From Microbacterium oleivorans NBRC 103075 (GTDB lineage Bacteria; Actinomycetota; Actinomycetes; Actinomycetales; Microbacteriaceae), in the NCBI RefSeq assembly GCF_001552475.1, contig NZ_BCRG01000003.1, positions 62,001-126,000 of the forward strand: a stretch of DNA of 64,000 nucleotides, given 5' to 3'. Positions 16,912 through 27,193 of this stretch are shown one piece after another (position 1 is the first letter of the stretch; each line of letters starts with the position of its first letter). The position numbers were made by a program, and so were the translations under genes. The notes under the pieces are model-generated. The model was not told the DNA's origin and ran no database searches. It saw only the letters and a program-made list of their open reading frames with translations.

Positions 16912-18615
16912 CTAGAGGGGCAAGCGCCAAATTTGATCATGCGCGAGTTCCGCCAAGAGTCTTGTTCGAGCCGAGATCTCGGCTGCGGTCCACTCAGTGC
17001 AGTCGAGAACTCCTCCAATGTCGTAGGCCAACCCCGGTCCCGCAAGGATCGCTCTCTTGTCGGCGAAGCTCTTGTCGTCCAATCGGCCATTGATCGCTTC
17101 GCTCACGAGGAGAAGATTGCCAACGACTCCCACGGTGTCGATACTCGCCCCGCGAGCGATTTCGCGCTGTGGCATGATGTGCTCGATCGTGAGGTGCTCC
17201 GTCGTCGTCGCCGGACGAGAGTGTCGCAAGAATCTCTCCAGGACGTACCGAACCAGCTTGCTATCGCGCGTTTGCTGATTGGTGAAGTGGAAACGTTCCT
17301 CAAATGCGAGGACGAACTGTTCCTTATCCGGCGATCGAGAGATCAGCTTGTTCCGAATATCGTCGAGCGCATTCGCTCGCGCCTGGGCATCGGGTCCTGC
17401 AGAGCTGAGGTCGCGGGCGGCCTTTGCGTACATTTCTGATACTCCTCCGCTACTCCGCAACTGGCTGACCACCGTGTGCTGAAAGTGGAATCGCTCGATC
17501 ACTTGGAGCGTCTTCTTGAACTGAGACGCTCCGAGCTTTACAGCGTCGGTTCGAGCTCGCATGAGCGAAAGGAGTAGTGGGGCTGGCTGGACTATGCCGA
17601 AGATGGCGAGTGCCTCGAGGCTTCGACGGGCATCAGCTTCTTCGGTTGGCCAAACTCTAGATGAGGGCTCGATAGCCGCTCGATACAGAGGAGCATCCCG
17701 GGCCAGGGAGTCGAGCCTAGCCTTAGCCATCGTCTTCGACTTGACTTTCTGTTTGACGGCCGGGAACAGTTTTCGCTCGGCGACGTACTCTTCTTGCGAA
17801 AGCCACCAGTGGAGGATGAACCGATTGGGGTCGATCCTCTTCCGCGAGTCGCTCGCCTCCAGAGCCCCCCGCATCTGGTCCCATTTGGTCCGTGCGGTAT
17901 CCGCGGCTGTGTTGCCGGTTCCGCGGAGTCGATTGAGAAGATGGTTCTTCAGCAAGTCGACGACCTCGAGGTCTTTACCTCGGCTATTCAGAGTCTCGAA
18001 GATTACGTACGCATCATCCTCGCTGCTGTGCTCGATCCAAATAACACGCAGCCCGAGCAGTCGGTCACGAAAATCGCGTAGCCAATCGAGCGGATTCTGT
18101 CTCTTTTGCGCTTCGTCATCAACGAGTTGTCGGATCGCATCCAGCGCTTTTGAGAGTGCCTCTTCCTCTTCGGAGCTGGGTTCGACGGCCCGGTCTGGAG
18201 GGCGTTTGAAGATGGCTTGGCTAAGGAATGGAGATGGCACTTCGGTCTGCAGCGTGAATTGACGCTCGTTGTTGCGATCCGCCTTCTCGAGATACCTGTG
18301 CACGCCGTCCGCCAGGTTGTCCTCTCCGAGTTCCTCAAACTTGTCGCGCAGGACTGCAAACATGATGGAGATCGTTGTTAAGCGCTGTTGACCGTCGACC
18401 AACCGCCGGATGGGACTTGTCGGATCGTGCCAGGCCACCATCGGGCCGATGAAGTAGCCGACGCTGTTGTCGTAAACGACGTCGCGCCAGAAGTCGTCCA
18501 AGTTCGCGGCATCCCAGCTATAAGGACGTTGGAAGCGCGGAATTACGTAGTAGTCGGCGCCGACATAGAGCTCCTCAACGGTGCGCTTATCGGGCTGGAA
18601 GTCGATTTCTGGCAT
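16912..18615 (-). CDS. DUF262/DUF1524 (GmrSD-type) nuclease
   Basis: A 567-residue protein with the two-part GmrSD architecture. The N-terminal DUF262 (ParB/Srx-like) region has VIPRFQRPYSW (residues 23-33) and DGQQRLTT (about 74-81), the nucleotide-binding motif of GmrS. The C-terminal DUF1524 region holds an HNH-type motif LTIEHIMPQ around His479. GmrSD enzymes are type IV restriction systems that cut DNA with modified bases; many DUF262/DUF1524 proteins are single-chain like this one. It is transcribed towards the SacI-like gene (convergent, 247 bases without a gene between). Substrate modification is unknown. Confidence 0.9.
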   Translation of the reverse strand: MPEIDFQPDKRTVEELYVGADYYVIPRFQRPYSWDAANLDDFWRDVVYDNSVGYFIGPMVAWHDPTSPIRRLVDGQQRLTTISIMFAVLRDKFEELGEDNLADGVHRYLEKADRNNERQFTLQTEVPSPFLSQAIFKRPPDRAVEPSSEEEEALSKALDAIRQLVDDEAQKRQNPLDWLRDFRDRLLGLRVIWIEHSSEDDAYVIFETLNSRGKDLEVVDLLKNHLLNRLRGTGNTAADTARTKWDQMRGALEASDSRKRIDPNRFILHWWLSQEEYVAERKLFPAVKQKVKSKTMAKARLDSLARDAPLYRAAIEPSSRVWPTEEADARRSLEALAIFGIVQPAPLLLSLMRARTDAVKLGASQFKKTLQVIERFHFQHTVVSQLRSSGGVSEMYAKAARDLSSAGPDAQARANALDDIRNKLISRSPDKEQFVLAFEERFHFTNQQTRDSKLVRYVLERFLRHSRPATTTEHLTIEHIMPQREIARGASIDTVGVVGNLLLVSEAINGRLDDKSFADKRAILAGPGLAYDIGGVLDCTEWTAAEISARTRLLAELAHDQIWRLPL

Positions 18616-18963
18616 TCGCTCTCCTTATGCTGGCGGCCGAGTCGATGCAGCGTTGGACGGCAAGACTCGGAGGCGCGCGACGACACTCAGCGTATCGGCA
18701 GGATGCGTTGGACTCAGAGGGGGTGCGTTCCTTGGAGACTCACTCCTCGGAACGCGAGAGCACCCCGCCAGCAGACAACCGGGTCAGAACTAAACTCCAC
18801 TGCGAAAGACCAACGCGAGATAGAACGAATTCGAGGACGAGAGATCGAGCAATGCACGCAGGCACCCGGGGTGGGCGGCGACCTTTGACGCCGTCGTGCT
18901 ACAGCTACCTGCAAGGCGTAAAAATACCTGGATAACGCGGAAAAGCCAGCCTACCCTGGCGGC
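18616..18963. other. Gap of 348 bases upstream of the DUF262 gene
   Basis: No gene is supported. The stretch lies between the divergent DUF262 gene and the relaxase remnant and should hold the DUF262 promoter. Short frames on both strands are uninformative. Confidence 0.5.
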
Positions 18964-21666
18964 ATGCGCGGAGGCCTGGAGCGATGGAAGCGGGGAGTCG
19001 GATCCCGTGGTTCTCGGAACGCCATCGCGTACGCGCTCGAGGGCACGTGCGACGCCCATCTGTCCTCCACGACGGGCGCCAAAGCGCCGGTTCATCGTCG
19101 ACAACGGCGTCATCACGACCGACCATCTGAACGCCGGCGGCCTGCGCGTCTGGCTCTCGGGATACGACCCGATCACCGGAGAGGAGCGCGGCCACCAGCG
19201 GCAGAGCCCCGACGCGGACCTGCTGCTGGACGGGACGCTGAACCACCCGAAGGCGTTCAGCCTCGCGGCGTTGCTGCATCCGGAACTCGCGGACGAGTTC
19301 GAGGCGCTGCAAGACCGACTGCGCGCACGCATCCTCCTCACTTGGCAGACTGAGCTCAATGCGCGGCGCGGGCATGGGGGACTCATCCGTGAAGAGATCA
19401 CGCGCATCGAGGTCATCGAGCTGCAGCATCGCCGATCGCGCGCGCTCGATCCACACATCCGCCGTCACCTGTGGCTGAACATCAAGGTGCTCGGCGTGGA
19501 CGCAAGTGGTCGAATCTCGATTCGCGTGTCGCGATGAAGCTGCACACGGTCATCAACGCTGAAGGCGAGCTCGCCGCCCGCACCGACCCCGCGTGGATCG
19601 CTGCGCTCGCCCGCCACGGGTACACGCTTGACGACGCGGGAGAGATCACCGAACTTGCCGGCGCCGTCCGTCCTCTCTCGCGCCGCTCATCGCAGATCGG
19701 GGCCAACCGCGCGCGTTTGATCGCGAAGTGGACGGCGGCGCACGGTGGTTCGGCACCGAGCGCCGAGGTGCTGCAGCAGATCGCCCGACGCGCGTGGGCG
19801 GTCGCGCGGCCGAACAAGCCGGCCGACCTCGACGAGGTGTCGTGGAGCGCGACGGTTCGCGACGAGATCGCGTCGATCGATTCCAACCTGCTCGCCGCGC
19901 GGGCACCGATCACGATCGCTCCGACGGATGTGCACGCGCTCGATCTGGATCTGCTCGCCGCTGCAGCGATCGTCGACGCGGACGCCCGGTCCACCTCGTG
20001 CGGCGGACGGTTCAGCACCTTCGATCTGCGCGCCGGCGCACTGCGCGCCCTCTCGCGTACTGGCATCGTCGCGCCGCGCGAAGAACTCGACGGGGTGATC
20101 GCTCAGATCTCGACCCGCGCGACACAGGTGGTCCACCGGCTCGTCGGGGAGGTGGCGCCGGCGCACGTGAAGGCCTTTATGGCGACCGAGACCGTGCGAG
20201 GGAAGATCCGCCTCGCCGGACGCCTCGACGCGCTCGCCCAGGCGGGACGGTCACTCCTGCCAGCCGAGCTGCGGCGGTTGTCGGAAAGCGAAGACATGTC
20301 GACACTTGACGCGTCGCAGACCGTCGCCGCGTGTGCGATCGCGGGGACCGATGGCCTCGTGACTGTCACCGGCCCCGCTCGCACTGGCAAGACGACGATG
20401 CTGCGCACGGCATTCGCAGCTCTCCGGTCGCAGAAGCGGCGGATGCTCGTCGTCGCTCCGACCCGGAAAGCGGCGTCGGTGGCTTCCCGCGAGATCGGGG
20501 CATCGGCGTCCAGTATTCATGCTCTGCTCGCTGACCACGGCTATCGGTGGGGCTCCGACCGGGCCGGTGCGATGGTGTGGGCGCGGCTCCGGGTGGGCGA
20601 GCTCGATCCCTCGACGGGCGCGGTCTATGCCGGACCGACGCAGTACGCGCTGCACGCTCGGGATCGGATCGTGGTTGACGAGGCGGGCATGGTGGAACTG
20701 CAGACGGCGAACGTTCTCGTCGAGCTCGCGCTCGAGAACCGCGTGGGACTCGCGTTCGTCGGTGACCCGCATCATGCCCTGCCCGTTGGGCACGCGGGGG
20801 CGATGGGCTCGGCGATCCGGTACGCCAACGCGGCCGTGGAGCTCGATACCGTGCACCGGTTTCGCGATCCGGAGTACGCGGCACTCACGCTGCGGCTCCG
20901 CGAAGCGAGCGATCGCGAAGGCGCGCTGGTGGTCGCGGGCGAGCTCGCCGAGCGCGGCCATGTCGTGCGGGTCGACCATCTTGACGCGGCCCGTGAGCGG
21001 ATGATCGACGCCTACTTCGAATGGCACGCGAGCGGCAAGCGGGTGACGTTGGTGTCCGGCACCAACGCTGAGGCCGATGCCATCAACGACGCGATTCAGC
21101 AACGGCGCGTCGACCAGGGCGAGCTGGATCCCCGAGTGGCCGCGTGGGGCATGGGGGAGCAGCGCCTCCTTGTCGGCGACAGCGTGCAGACCCGACGCAA
21201 CGATAAGTTTGCGGGAGTCGAGAATCGTGCGCAGTGGATCGTGCGCGATATCCGCGACGACTTCGTGGACCTTGTGTCGGTGGGCGACAGCGGCGAGCTG
21301 AGACGCGTGTCGGCCGAGTATGCGCGTGAGCACGTGCAGCTCTCCTACGCGTCGACGGTGCACGGTGTTCAAGGTGACACCGCCGACGCGTCAGTGGTCG
21401 GGCCAGACGTGGATGCCGCGGGGCTCTACGTCGGCCTCACCCGCGGGCGGGTGCATAACGCCGCGATCGTGGTCGCGCGGACGGATGCCGCGGCTCGCGA
21501 GGGCCTCGCCGAGTCGATGCACCGCGGTATCCCCGAGTTGACGATGCAAGATGCCGTGCGCTCGGCGGCGGAAGAGATGGGGCGAGCCGCACGGGACCGG
21601 CAGTCGGAGATAGCTATAGACCAAGTGGTCGCGGCGCCGCGTGCGGCGCGTGGACTCGGGCGATAG
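18964..21666 (+). pseudogene. MobF/TrwC-type relaxase, frameshifted and shortened
   Basis: Three frames join into one relaxase-helicase. Frame 1 gives SRNAIAYALEGTCDAH near the start. From about 19083 the next frame gives RFIVDNGVITTDHLNAGG, then LDPHIRRHLWLN with the HxH metal site. From about 19490 the first frame resumes (KWSNLDSRVAMKLHTVINAE) and stays open to the stop, including a Walker A GPARTGKTTML, VVDEAGM (Walker B), FVGDPHHALPVGHAG and STVHGVQGDTADAS of the TraI/RecD-like helicase. A single extra G at about 19083 and a shift at about 19490 explain the breaks. I do not see the expected tandem tyrosines near the N-terminus. The 731-residue C-terminal part (GTG at 19471) could still be made. 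Confidence 0.85.
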
Positions 21667-22028
21667 TGGCGGCCGAGTGGCGCTCGTTCGGCGTCCATCC
21701 GTTACCGGTGGCCATACACGCGCGGTCGGTAGATTCGCGGCCACGCCCGCGTAGTCTCCTGGTGTAGACCCGTGCACGACCGGCCTGCGCCTGGTGTCGT
21801 TGCGGCTGTCGTCCGTGGCCAGCTGCTGCAACCACCTCCAGCTTGCGGGGTTTTGGGGTGGGTCGATACTGTCCTGCCAGAAATCCAGATCGTCATTCTT
21901 GGATCAGGGGGACCGGCGAGGTTCGCCTAGCGGGCCCCTCGTAGACTTCGGCTACCAACGCCGCCACAAGAGTGCGCTGGAGCGCGATCGCTCGCATCTC
22001 GCGCCGCCGCAAGTATTACGCTCGCGAC
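21667..22028. other. Gap of 362 bases after the relaxase
   Basis: No gene with recognisable features. A possible longer start of the next gene (21972) falls here, but its Arg-rich extra residues look non-coding. Nothing else is seen. Confidence 0.45.
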
Positions 22029-22745
22029 GTGACTAATCCGCGAGAGCTCAGAGATGAAGCCGAGACCGACACTTGGGCTCATCTGGCGTGGTGGCCGGCT
22101 GACTGGAGTCAGTTCATACCTGACCTCATTAACACCGCAGTTGTGGGTCTCGTCGTGGGTGTCATCGTTTGGCAACTGCAGCGCAGCGCTGAGAAGCGTT
22201 CAGCTCGAGTAATTGCGCGGGGCGTCTGGACCCACGCTCGTAAATCGGTGCTACTTGCTGCTGCCGATCCTTGGGTTCGTGGTATCCCAGAACTCGACTT
22301 CTGGAAGATGCAAACCGAAGGCCTCCAATCGGCAGCCGGCGATCTCGACCTGGTTTCCCTGCGAACCGCACTCCCCAGCAACATCGAAATCAAAGCCCTT
22401 AGTGAGATCGTGAGCGATGCGCCAGCACTCGAGCAGGCGACGAATGCGCTGCGCGAGGGAGTAATGATTCAACTCGCTATGCACTGCCAAGGCCGCCCGA
22501 CCCGTACCTTGCGAGAATCGCGCGAGAGGTATTACAGCGAGGTGCTCGGCCTCGGCGATCCGGACCCGTTCTTGGGGACTGACTCACGCATTCCCGCAGA
22601 TGCACGTGCTGCCATGTCACAAACGCTCAAGATCCCGATCGCGACGTACAAACGCACGCTAGAGGATTTTGAGGCGGCCTACGCCGTCTTGCATCACGCC
22701 GCCAACCGCGGCAACCCCAATAGGAGCGGAACAGGAGCCGACTGA
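22029..22745 (+). CDS. Unknown membrane-anchored protein in the defence island
   Basis: A 238-residue protein starting with GTG. One clear hydrophobic segment, FIPDLINTAVVGLVVGVIVW (about residues 28-47), follows an aromatic amphipathic stretch (WAHLAWWPADWSQ). The rest is soluble and alpha-helical with a charged C-terminal region (RTLRESRERYYSEVLGLG and KRTLEDFEAAYAVLHHAA). I recognise no family. Place in the island, between mobility and Hachiman-like genes, and codon use less GC-biased than host genes suggest acquired DNA. Single-helix anchors with a cytosolic domain are common among abortive-infection effectors, but this is only inference. Confidence 0.6.
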   Translation: MTNPRELRDEAETDTWAHLAWWPADWSQFIPDLINTAVVGLVVGVIVWQLQRSAEKRSARVIARGVWTHARKSVLLAAADPWVRGIPELDFWKMQTEGLQSAAGDLDLVSLRTALPSNIEIKALSEIVSDAPALEQATNALREGVMIQLAMHCQGRPTRTLRESRERYYSEVLGLGDPDPFLGTDSRIPADARAAMSQTLKIPIATYKRTLEDFEAAYAVLHHAANRGNPNRSGTGAD

Positions 22746-22810
22746 TCGAGTGCTGAGTGGTGATCCGGCATAGCGCGTGTACCTCGACGAGCGGCAAATC
22801 GTGGGTCACC

Positions 22811-22996
22811 TCATGGGTCTCTAACGAGGGTCAACCGCGGGCGGTCCGTGTCGATGCCCGCAAGGCGCCGAACATGGCGCGGAGACATCTGAAGAGCATC
22901 CGCGATGTCAGGGACCGTCACAGTCGAGCGGTACTCAAAACGCCGGTGGGTGCTTGGCGCTCCCGTGTTTCCAGCGTCCGGCGCCACACCTCCCAT
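22811..22996 (-). CDS. Possible small HTH protein or fragment
   Basis: A 61-residue frame containing TVPDIADALQMSPRHVRRLAG, which reads like a helix-turn-helix, followed by a short tail. It may be a small regulator or the remains of a larger one; the residues before it look unstructured. The surrounding 22746-23228 interval (483 bases between the membrane-protein gene and the nuclease-helicase operon) shows no other supportable gene and should contain the promoter of that operon. Low confidence. Confidence 0.3.
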   Translation of the reverse strand: MGGVAPDAGNTGAPSTHRRFEYRSTVTVPDIADALQMSPRHVRRLAGIDTDRPRLTLVRDP

Positions 22997-23228
22997 GTCG
23001 AGCGAGCGGTCCGAACGTTTCGTTCCTGGCGTGGTGCAGGATTGTCGGCCGCAAATGCGACGTCACGTCGCGCTTGTCCGGGATGATGTCAGGGAATACT
23101 CGAGACAATCCGGCCGGGTGAAACGGCTAGACGGTTCGGTTCCAATGTAATGGTGGGGCAGCTTGCTCTGGAGCGACTTCAGCAGAAGTCGGCGCTCGAG
23201 CATTCCGGATGTTTAATAGGGGCGTGTG

Positions 23229-24041
23229 ATGCAGGAGCTAGAGGTCGACTTCGGGGACTTTGGGGAGGTCTTTTCAACGGCGCAAACCTCGCCGTTCACG
23301 GTGATCGAGATCGATTCCGACCAGGCGGCCGCGTTCGCGGAGCGTCTAGGCGTTCCAGTCAGGCGCTGCTATATCTCAGACGCGGCGCTGAAGGCGCGAG
23401 TTCAGGAGACGTCGACTGCTGCTCACGAGATCGTCGGCTCGAAATTTCCGGATCGCGGATCGACGATGGCTGGGGACTTCGGTGAGATCCTGACGGCGCT
23501 TTTCCATGCTTCGCGGGAGCATCCGGCGGGTGTTCTGGATCCGAAGAAGTGGAGGCTGAAGCAGGATCGGACGAAGCCTGCTCCTGGCTCGGATGTGGTG
23601 CAGATGATTCTCCCCAACTGGCCGGCCTCGTCGACGAGCGATCGGATTATCTGTGCTGAAGTCAAGACAAAGTCCACCAACGGCGCGTCGACGCCTATCC
23701 AGAGCGCGATCGCGGACTCGGAGAAGGATAGCTCGCGACGTTTCGTGAAGACATTGAATTGGTTGAAGGAGCGAGCACTCGATACCGGACTGTCGACCAT
23801 TTCGATCGAGCAGTTGGACAGGTTCATCCACCCCGTTGACCACCCGGAGGCGACGCGTGAGTTCCGCGCGGTGGCCGTTATCTGCGCGAGTCTGGTCGCC
23901 GACGAGTTAGTGGATGTGGTGGCACCCCCGGCCGAGGAGCGAGCGCTAATCGTGATCTCGGTTCCAAATCTGAAAGACAACTACGAGCGGGTTTTTGGCG
24001 CTGCGATGCTGACCGCGGATGACTTCGAAGGCGACGTATGA
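23229..24041 (+). CDS. HamA-like (DUF1837-type) nuclease of a Hachiman-like pair
   Basis: A 270-residue soluble protein. It carries a PD-(D/E)xK-like set of residues: Glu86 in AGDFGEILTALF, Asp122 in KPAPGSDVVQ, and Glu144/Lys146 in IICAEVKTKS. The order helix-Glu, Asp, E-x-K is what is expected for HamA, the nuclease effector of Hachiman, and also for AbpA. ATG at 23229 is preferred to the GTG one codon earlier. Its stop overlaps the helicase start as ATGA, so both are made together. In Hachiman, the helicase partner restrains the nuclease until phage infection (known system). Assignment rests on motif layout and neighbour, not on a database search. Confidence 0.7.
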   Translation: MQELEVDFGDFGEVFSTAQTSPFTVIEIDSDQAAAFAERLGVPVRRCYISDAALKARVQETSTAAHEIVGSKFPDRGSTMAGDFGEILTALFHASREHPAGVLDPKKWRLKQDRTKPAPGSDVVQMILPNWPASSTSDRIICAEVKTKSTNGASTPIQSAIADSEKDSSRRFVKTLNWLKERALDTGLSTISIEQLDRFIHPVDHPEATREFRAVAVICASLVADELVDVVAPPAEERALIVISVPNLKDNYERVFGAAMLTADDFEGDV

Positions 24042-26998
24042 GAGAGAACCTGGGTCGATGGATTGCGGACGCGGAAACGCAGCAGACGATCGAGGACTTT
24101 CGGTTGACGGGGCACCTCGGGCAGCTCGCTTACCTCCATGACCGCACGACGGACTTGTACTACTCACTCGTTGGTGAGCTCTTCGACAGGGTCCGGGCGG
24201 GCGGCGGGGACCCGCTGGACTGGGCATCCCTTGGTCGTGCGCTTGAGACGGCGAGCCGGGATCTTCGGGACGGTGCTCGTTCGGACGCCTTGTTCTTCGC
24301 GGCGGTCGCGTTCTTCCAGGGCGGATATCCTGCATCGGCGGTAATGACTATGCGGCTAGCCGACCCGCAGTTCTGGGAGGTGCAGGCCCAAGAGGCGGCG
24401 TACGAGCTCCTCAGTCGGCCTGTGAATCCTGCCTCGAGCTCGACCCAGCAGCTGGTTGCCGCGGTCCGGATAGGGAACATGCGCGCCGTCGATGAGATGG
24501 TCGCCGCCGCGCGGGAAGAAGCGGATCGAGCAATTGATGTTGGCCCTGACGAGTGGGTGGCGCACCGCCTCTACGCGGCAATGATCGAGCGTTTCCAGCG
24601 GACTAACCTTCGTGCCGTTCTGCCCGATGGGGCGGCGCGCCGGTGGGATCCTCTTGTGGAGTCGTTTCTGGACCGCAGGCAGCCGGTTTGGGACTTCTTT
24701 CCGTCGCAGATGGAGGCCATCGAAGCGGGCCTGCTCAGTAGTGCTGAGTCGTACTCGCTGCAGATGCCGACGGGAGCCGGGAAGACTGCGCTGACTGAAA
24801 CGCTCATCTTCGACCACTTGAGTCGATCACCCGGGAGCAAGGCAGTCCTGCTGGTGCCATACCGGGCGTTGGCGCGCGAGCTGCGCGGAAGCGTCGGTCG
24901 GCAACTGACGGCAATGGGATTGCGATCACGGACGGTGTACGGGGGGACGGTTCCCGGGATCGAGGAGAGCGACGATCTCGAAGATGTCCGCGTTCTCATC
25001 GCCACGCCGGAGGCCCTGACCGGGCTCGCTGGCGCCAACCCGGAACTCCTAACGGAGATCTCGTTGGTCGTTTGCGATGAGGGGCACCTCCTCGACAGCG
25101 ACTCCCGGGGAGTGGGGTTGGAGCTACTGCTCGCACGGCTGAAGGCGCGAGACCCGAGCCCGCGGATTGTGTTCGTGTCGGCGATTGTTCCCAATGTAGA
25201 AGAGATCAACACTTGGCTGGGTGGCTCAGATGCCACCGTGGTGCGAAGCGACTACAGGCCAGCAATTGCGGAGTTCGCGGTGCTCCGACCTTCGGGGGCG
25301 GGCCGACAACGCAAGATCGGGCTGGAGCTCCACGAGCCGTCCACATCCGTGCCTTCTCACACCTTGCCCGAATTCCTGGCTCTGGAGGATTTCCAGTTCA
25401 CGAACTCAGCTACAGGTCGGCTGAACACCTACGACTTCGGGTCCACGAAGACTCAGGCTGTGGCCGCTGCACGAAAAGCACTGGCGCTTGGCCCGGTCGC
25501 GGTATTTGCGACCGAGAAGGGCGGAAATCGAGGTGTGATCGGACTTGCCAACGAACTCCTAAAGCAGATCTCTGCCGGCCTCGATCTCCCAAGACCGCTG
25601 GCCTACATGACGGACGGCTCGGTGATCGAGTCGGTGGTGGCGTACCTGGTTCGGGAGTATGGCGAGGACTGGGTAGGGACGCGGGCGCTTATGGCGGGCG
25701 CGATCGTTCATCACGGTGACGTGCCGCAAGAGACGCGGGAGGTTCTCGAGGAGCTAGTGTCGGAGCGGCGAGTATCGATGGTGTTGTGCACTAGCACGTT
25801 GGCCGAAGGAGTGAACCTGCCGCTGCGGACGATGGTGCTCTACTCCGTGAAGCGCAGCTCCGATGGGAGTGCACCCGAGGCGATGCTGGCCCGAGATATC
25901 AAGAATCTCGTTGGTCGAGCAGGACGGGCGGGGAGCTCTACTCGCGGGCTAGTGGTCTGCGCGAATCCCGAGGACTGGGCCCTGGTCAGTCCTGTTGCGG
26001 AGGGTCAGCCTGGCGAGTCTGTTGCGGGAGCGCTCATCACCCTCGTCAGGGCGTTGGAGGGCGCGCTTGCTCGCCAACAGTTGCAACTCACTAACGGAGT
26101 GCTCGAGGCCAGTCCGGTGTTGTTCTCGCTCGTGGACGGGGTTGACGCTGCGCTGGTCGAGTTGATTCGAGATGAGCTTGGCGCGGAACGGTTCGCGGGC
26201 ATCGCGGAAGCGCTCGCTGCTGAGACGTTCGCTGCGGCACGAGCCACAGAGCAGGAGCGGCAGTTGCTGTTCAGCGTGTTCCAGCTACGCGCGGAACGCC
26301 TTATAGAGATGCGCTCGTCTGGGCGGCTTGCGCTTGCCCAGGGAACGTCGGCGCGTCCCCGTTTAGTCGACGCAGTGATCGATGATCTCCTCCCTCGGTT
26401 TGAGGAATGGGAAACCGTCGAGTCGCCCCTAGACCCTGACCTAATCCGGCTTTTCGTCGGGTGGGCGCTCGCGCAGCCAGGTTTCATCGGGGAATCAGAG
26501 ACCGCGTACCGGCGGACGGAGGTGACCGACCTCGCCGCATCGCTGTCGGCGCTGATACTCGCCTGGTTGCAGGGCAAGCCGTTCACCGAGCTCGCGTCGC
26601 AGGCGGGGGTTGGCATCGACGCTTTGCTTCGAATTCACGCCAAGCTCGTCTTGTTCGACCTGGTGACACTCATAGAACAAGCCGTCGCGATCCTCGAGCA
26701 GCACCTGAATTCGCAGGGCGTCGCGCTAGCGCCCGCCGTCGCCGCCTTCCCTGACTTTTTGCGGTTTGGCGTTCCGACCGCCGCGGCGCGGGAACTGATG
26801 GCCAAGGGCGTCCGGCATCGGAGTGCCGCAGTGCAGCTCGGTGCGCACTCCTCGATGAAATCGATGACGAACCTCTTTTCAAGCCCATTGATGATCGCCC
26901 GGGAGCTCCTCGCGGCCACCGAAGTATGGCTTCCGCAATTGGGTGATCTGGTGTATCAGCGAACTGTCTCAGACCTGGCGATCAGGCAGAGCACCTAG
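24038..26998 (+). CDS. HamB-like superfamily 2 helicase
   Basis: A 986-residue SF2 helicase. Residues 1-220 are an all-helical region without known motifs. Then follow Walker A QMPTGAGKT (242-250), the Ia-like VPYRALARELR, the DExH box CDEGH (346-350), motif III SAI (381-383), motif V CTSTLAEGVNLP (584-595) and motif VI LVGRAGRAG (624-632); the C-terminal 350 residues are helical and probably contact the nuclease. The motif set is Ski2-like and agrees with HamB of Hachiman in length and order. It is translationally coupled to the HamA-like gene. An ATP-driven DNA-sensing role in antiphage defence is inferred from the pairing. Confidence 0.8.
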   Translation: MRENLGRWIADAETQQTIEDFRLTGHLGQLAYLHDRTTDLYYSLVGELFDRVRAGGGDPLDWASLGRALETASRDLRDGARSDALFFAAVAFFQGGYPASAVMTMRLADPQFWEVQAQEAAYELLSRPVNPASSSTQQLVAAVRIGNMRAVDEMVAAAREEADRAIDVGPDEWVAHRLYAAMIERFQRTNLRAVLPDGAARRWDPLVESFLDRRQPVWDFFPSQMEAIEAGLLSSAESYSLQMPTGAGKTALTETLIFDHLSRSPGSKAVLLVPYRALARELRGSVGRQLTAMGLRSRTVYGGTVPGIEESDDLEDVRVLIATPEALTGLAGANPELLTEISLVVCDEGHLLDSDSRGVGLELLLARLKARDPSPRIVFVSAIVPNVEEINTWLGGSDATVVRSDYRPAIAEFAVLRPSGAGRQRKIGLELHEPSTSVPSHTLPEFLALEDFQFTNSATGRLNTYDFGSTKTQAVAAARKALALGPVAVFATEKGGNRGVIGLANELLKQISAGLDLPRPLAYMTDGSVIESVVAYLVREYGEDWVGTRALMAGAIVHHGDVPQETREVLEELVSERRVSMVLCTSTLAEGVNLPLRTMVLYSVKRSSDGSAPEAMLARDIKNLVGRAGRAGSSTRGLVVCANPEDWALVSPVAEGQPGESVAGALITLVRALEGALARQQLQLTNGVLEASPVLFSLVDGVDAALVELIRDELGAERFAGIAEALAAETFAAARATEQERQLLFSVFQLRAERLIEMRSSGRLALAQGTSARPRLVDAVIDDLLPRFEEWETVESPLDPDLIRLFVGWALAQPGFIGESETAYRRTEVTDLAASLSALILAWLQGKPFTELASQAGVGIDALLRIHAKLVLFDLVTLIEQAVAILEQHLNSQGVALAPAVAAFPDFLRFGVPTAAARELMAKGVRHRSAAVQLGAHSSMKSMTNLFSSPLMIARELLAATEVWLPQLGDLVYQRTVSDLAIRQST

Positions 26999-27193
26999 CC
27001 GCGCTTCCTCTCATGTGGATCGGGATTCGCCAGCGACGCCGCAGTAGCGGATGCGACGTCACGACCGAGGTGGAAAGCCGATCCGACGACGCTGCGCGTA
27101 CGCCTCCTCCGATTCGCCGAGACTCCTTGCTTACAAAGCGCCGTCCGCGCGAATATCCCGATCTTGCGCCGCCGCCATACGCGCTTCGTCCAC

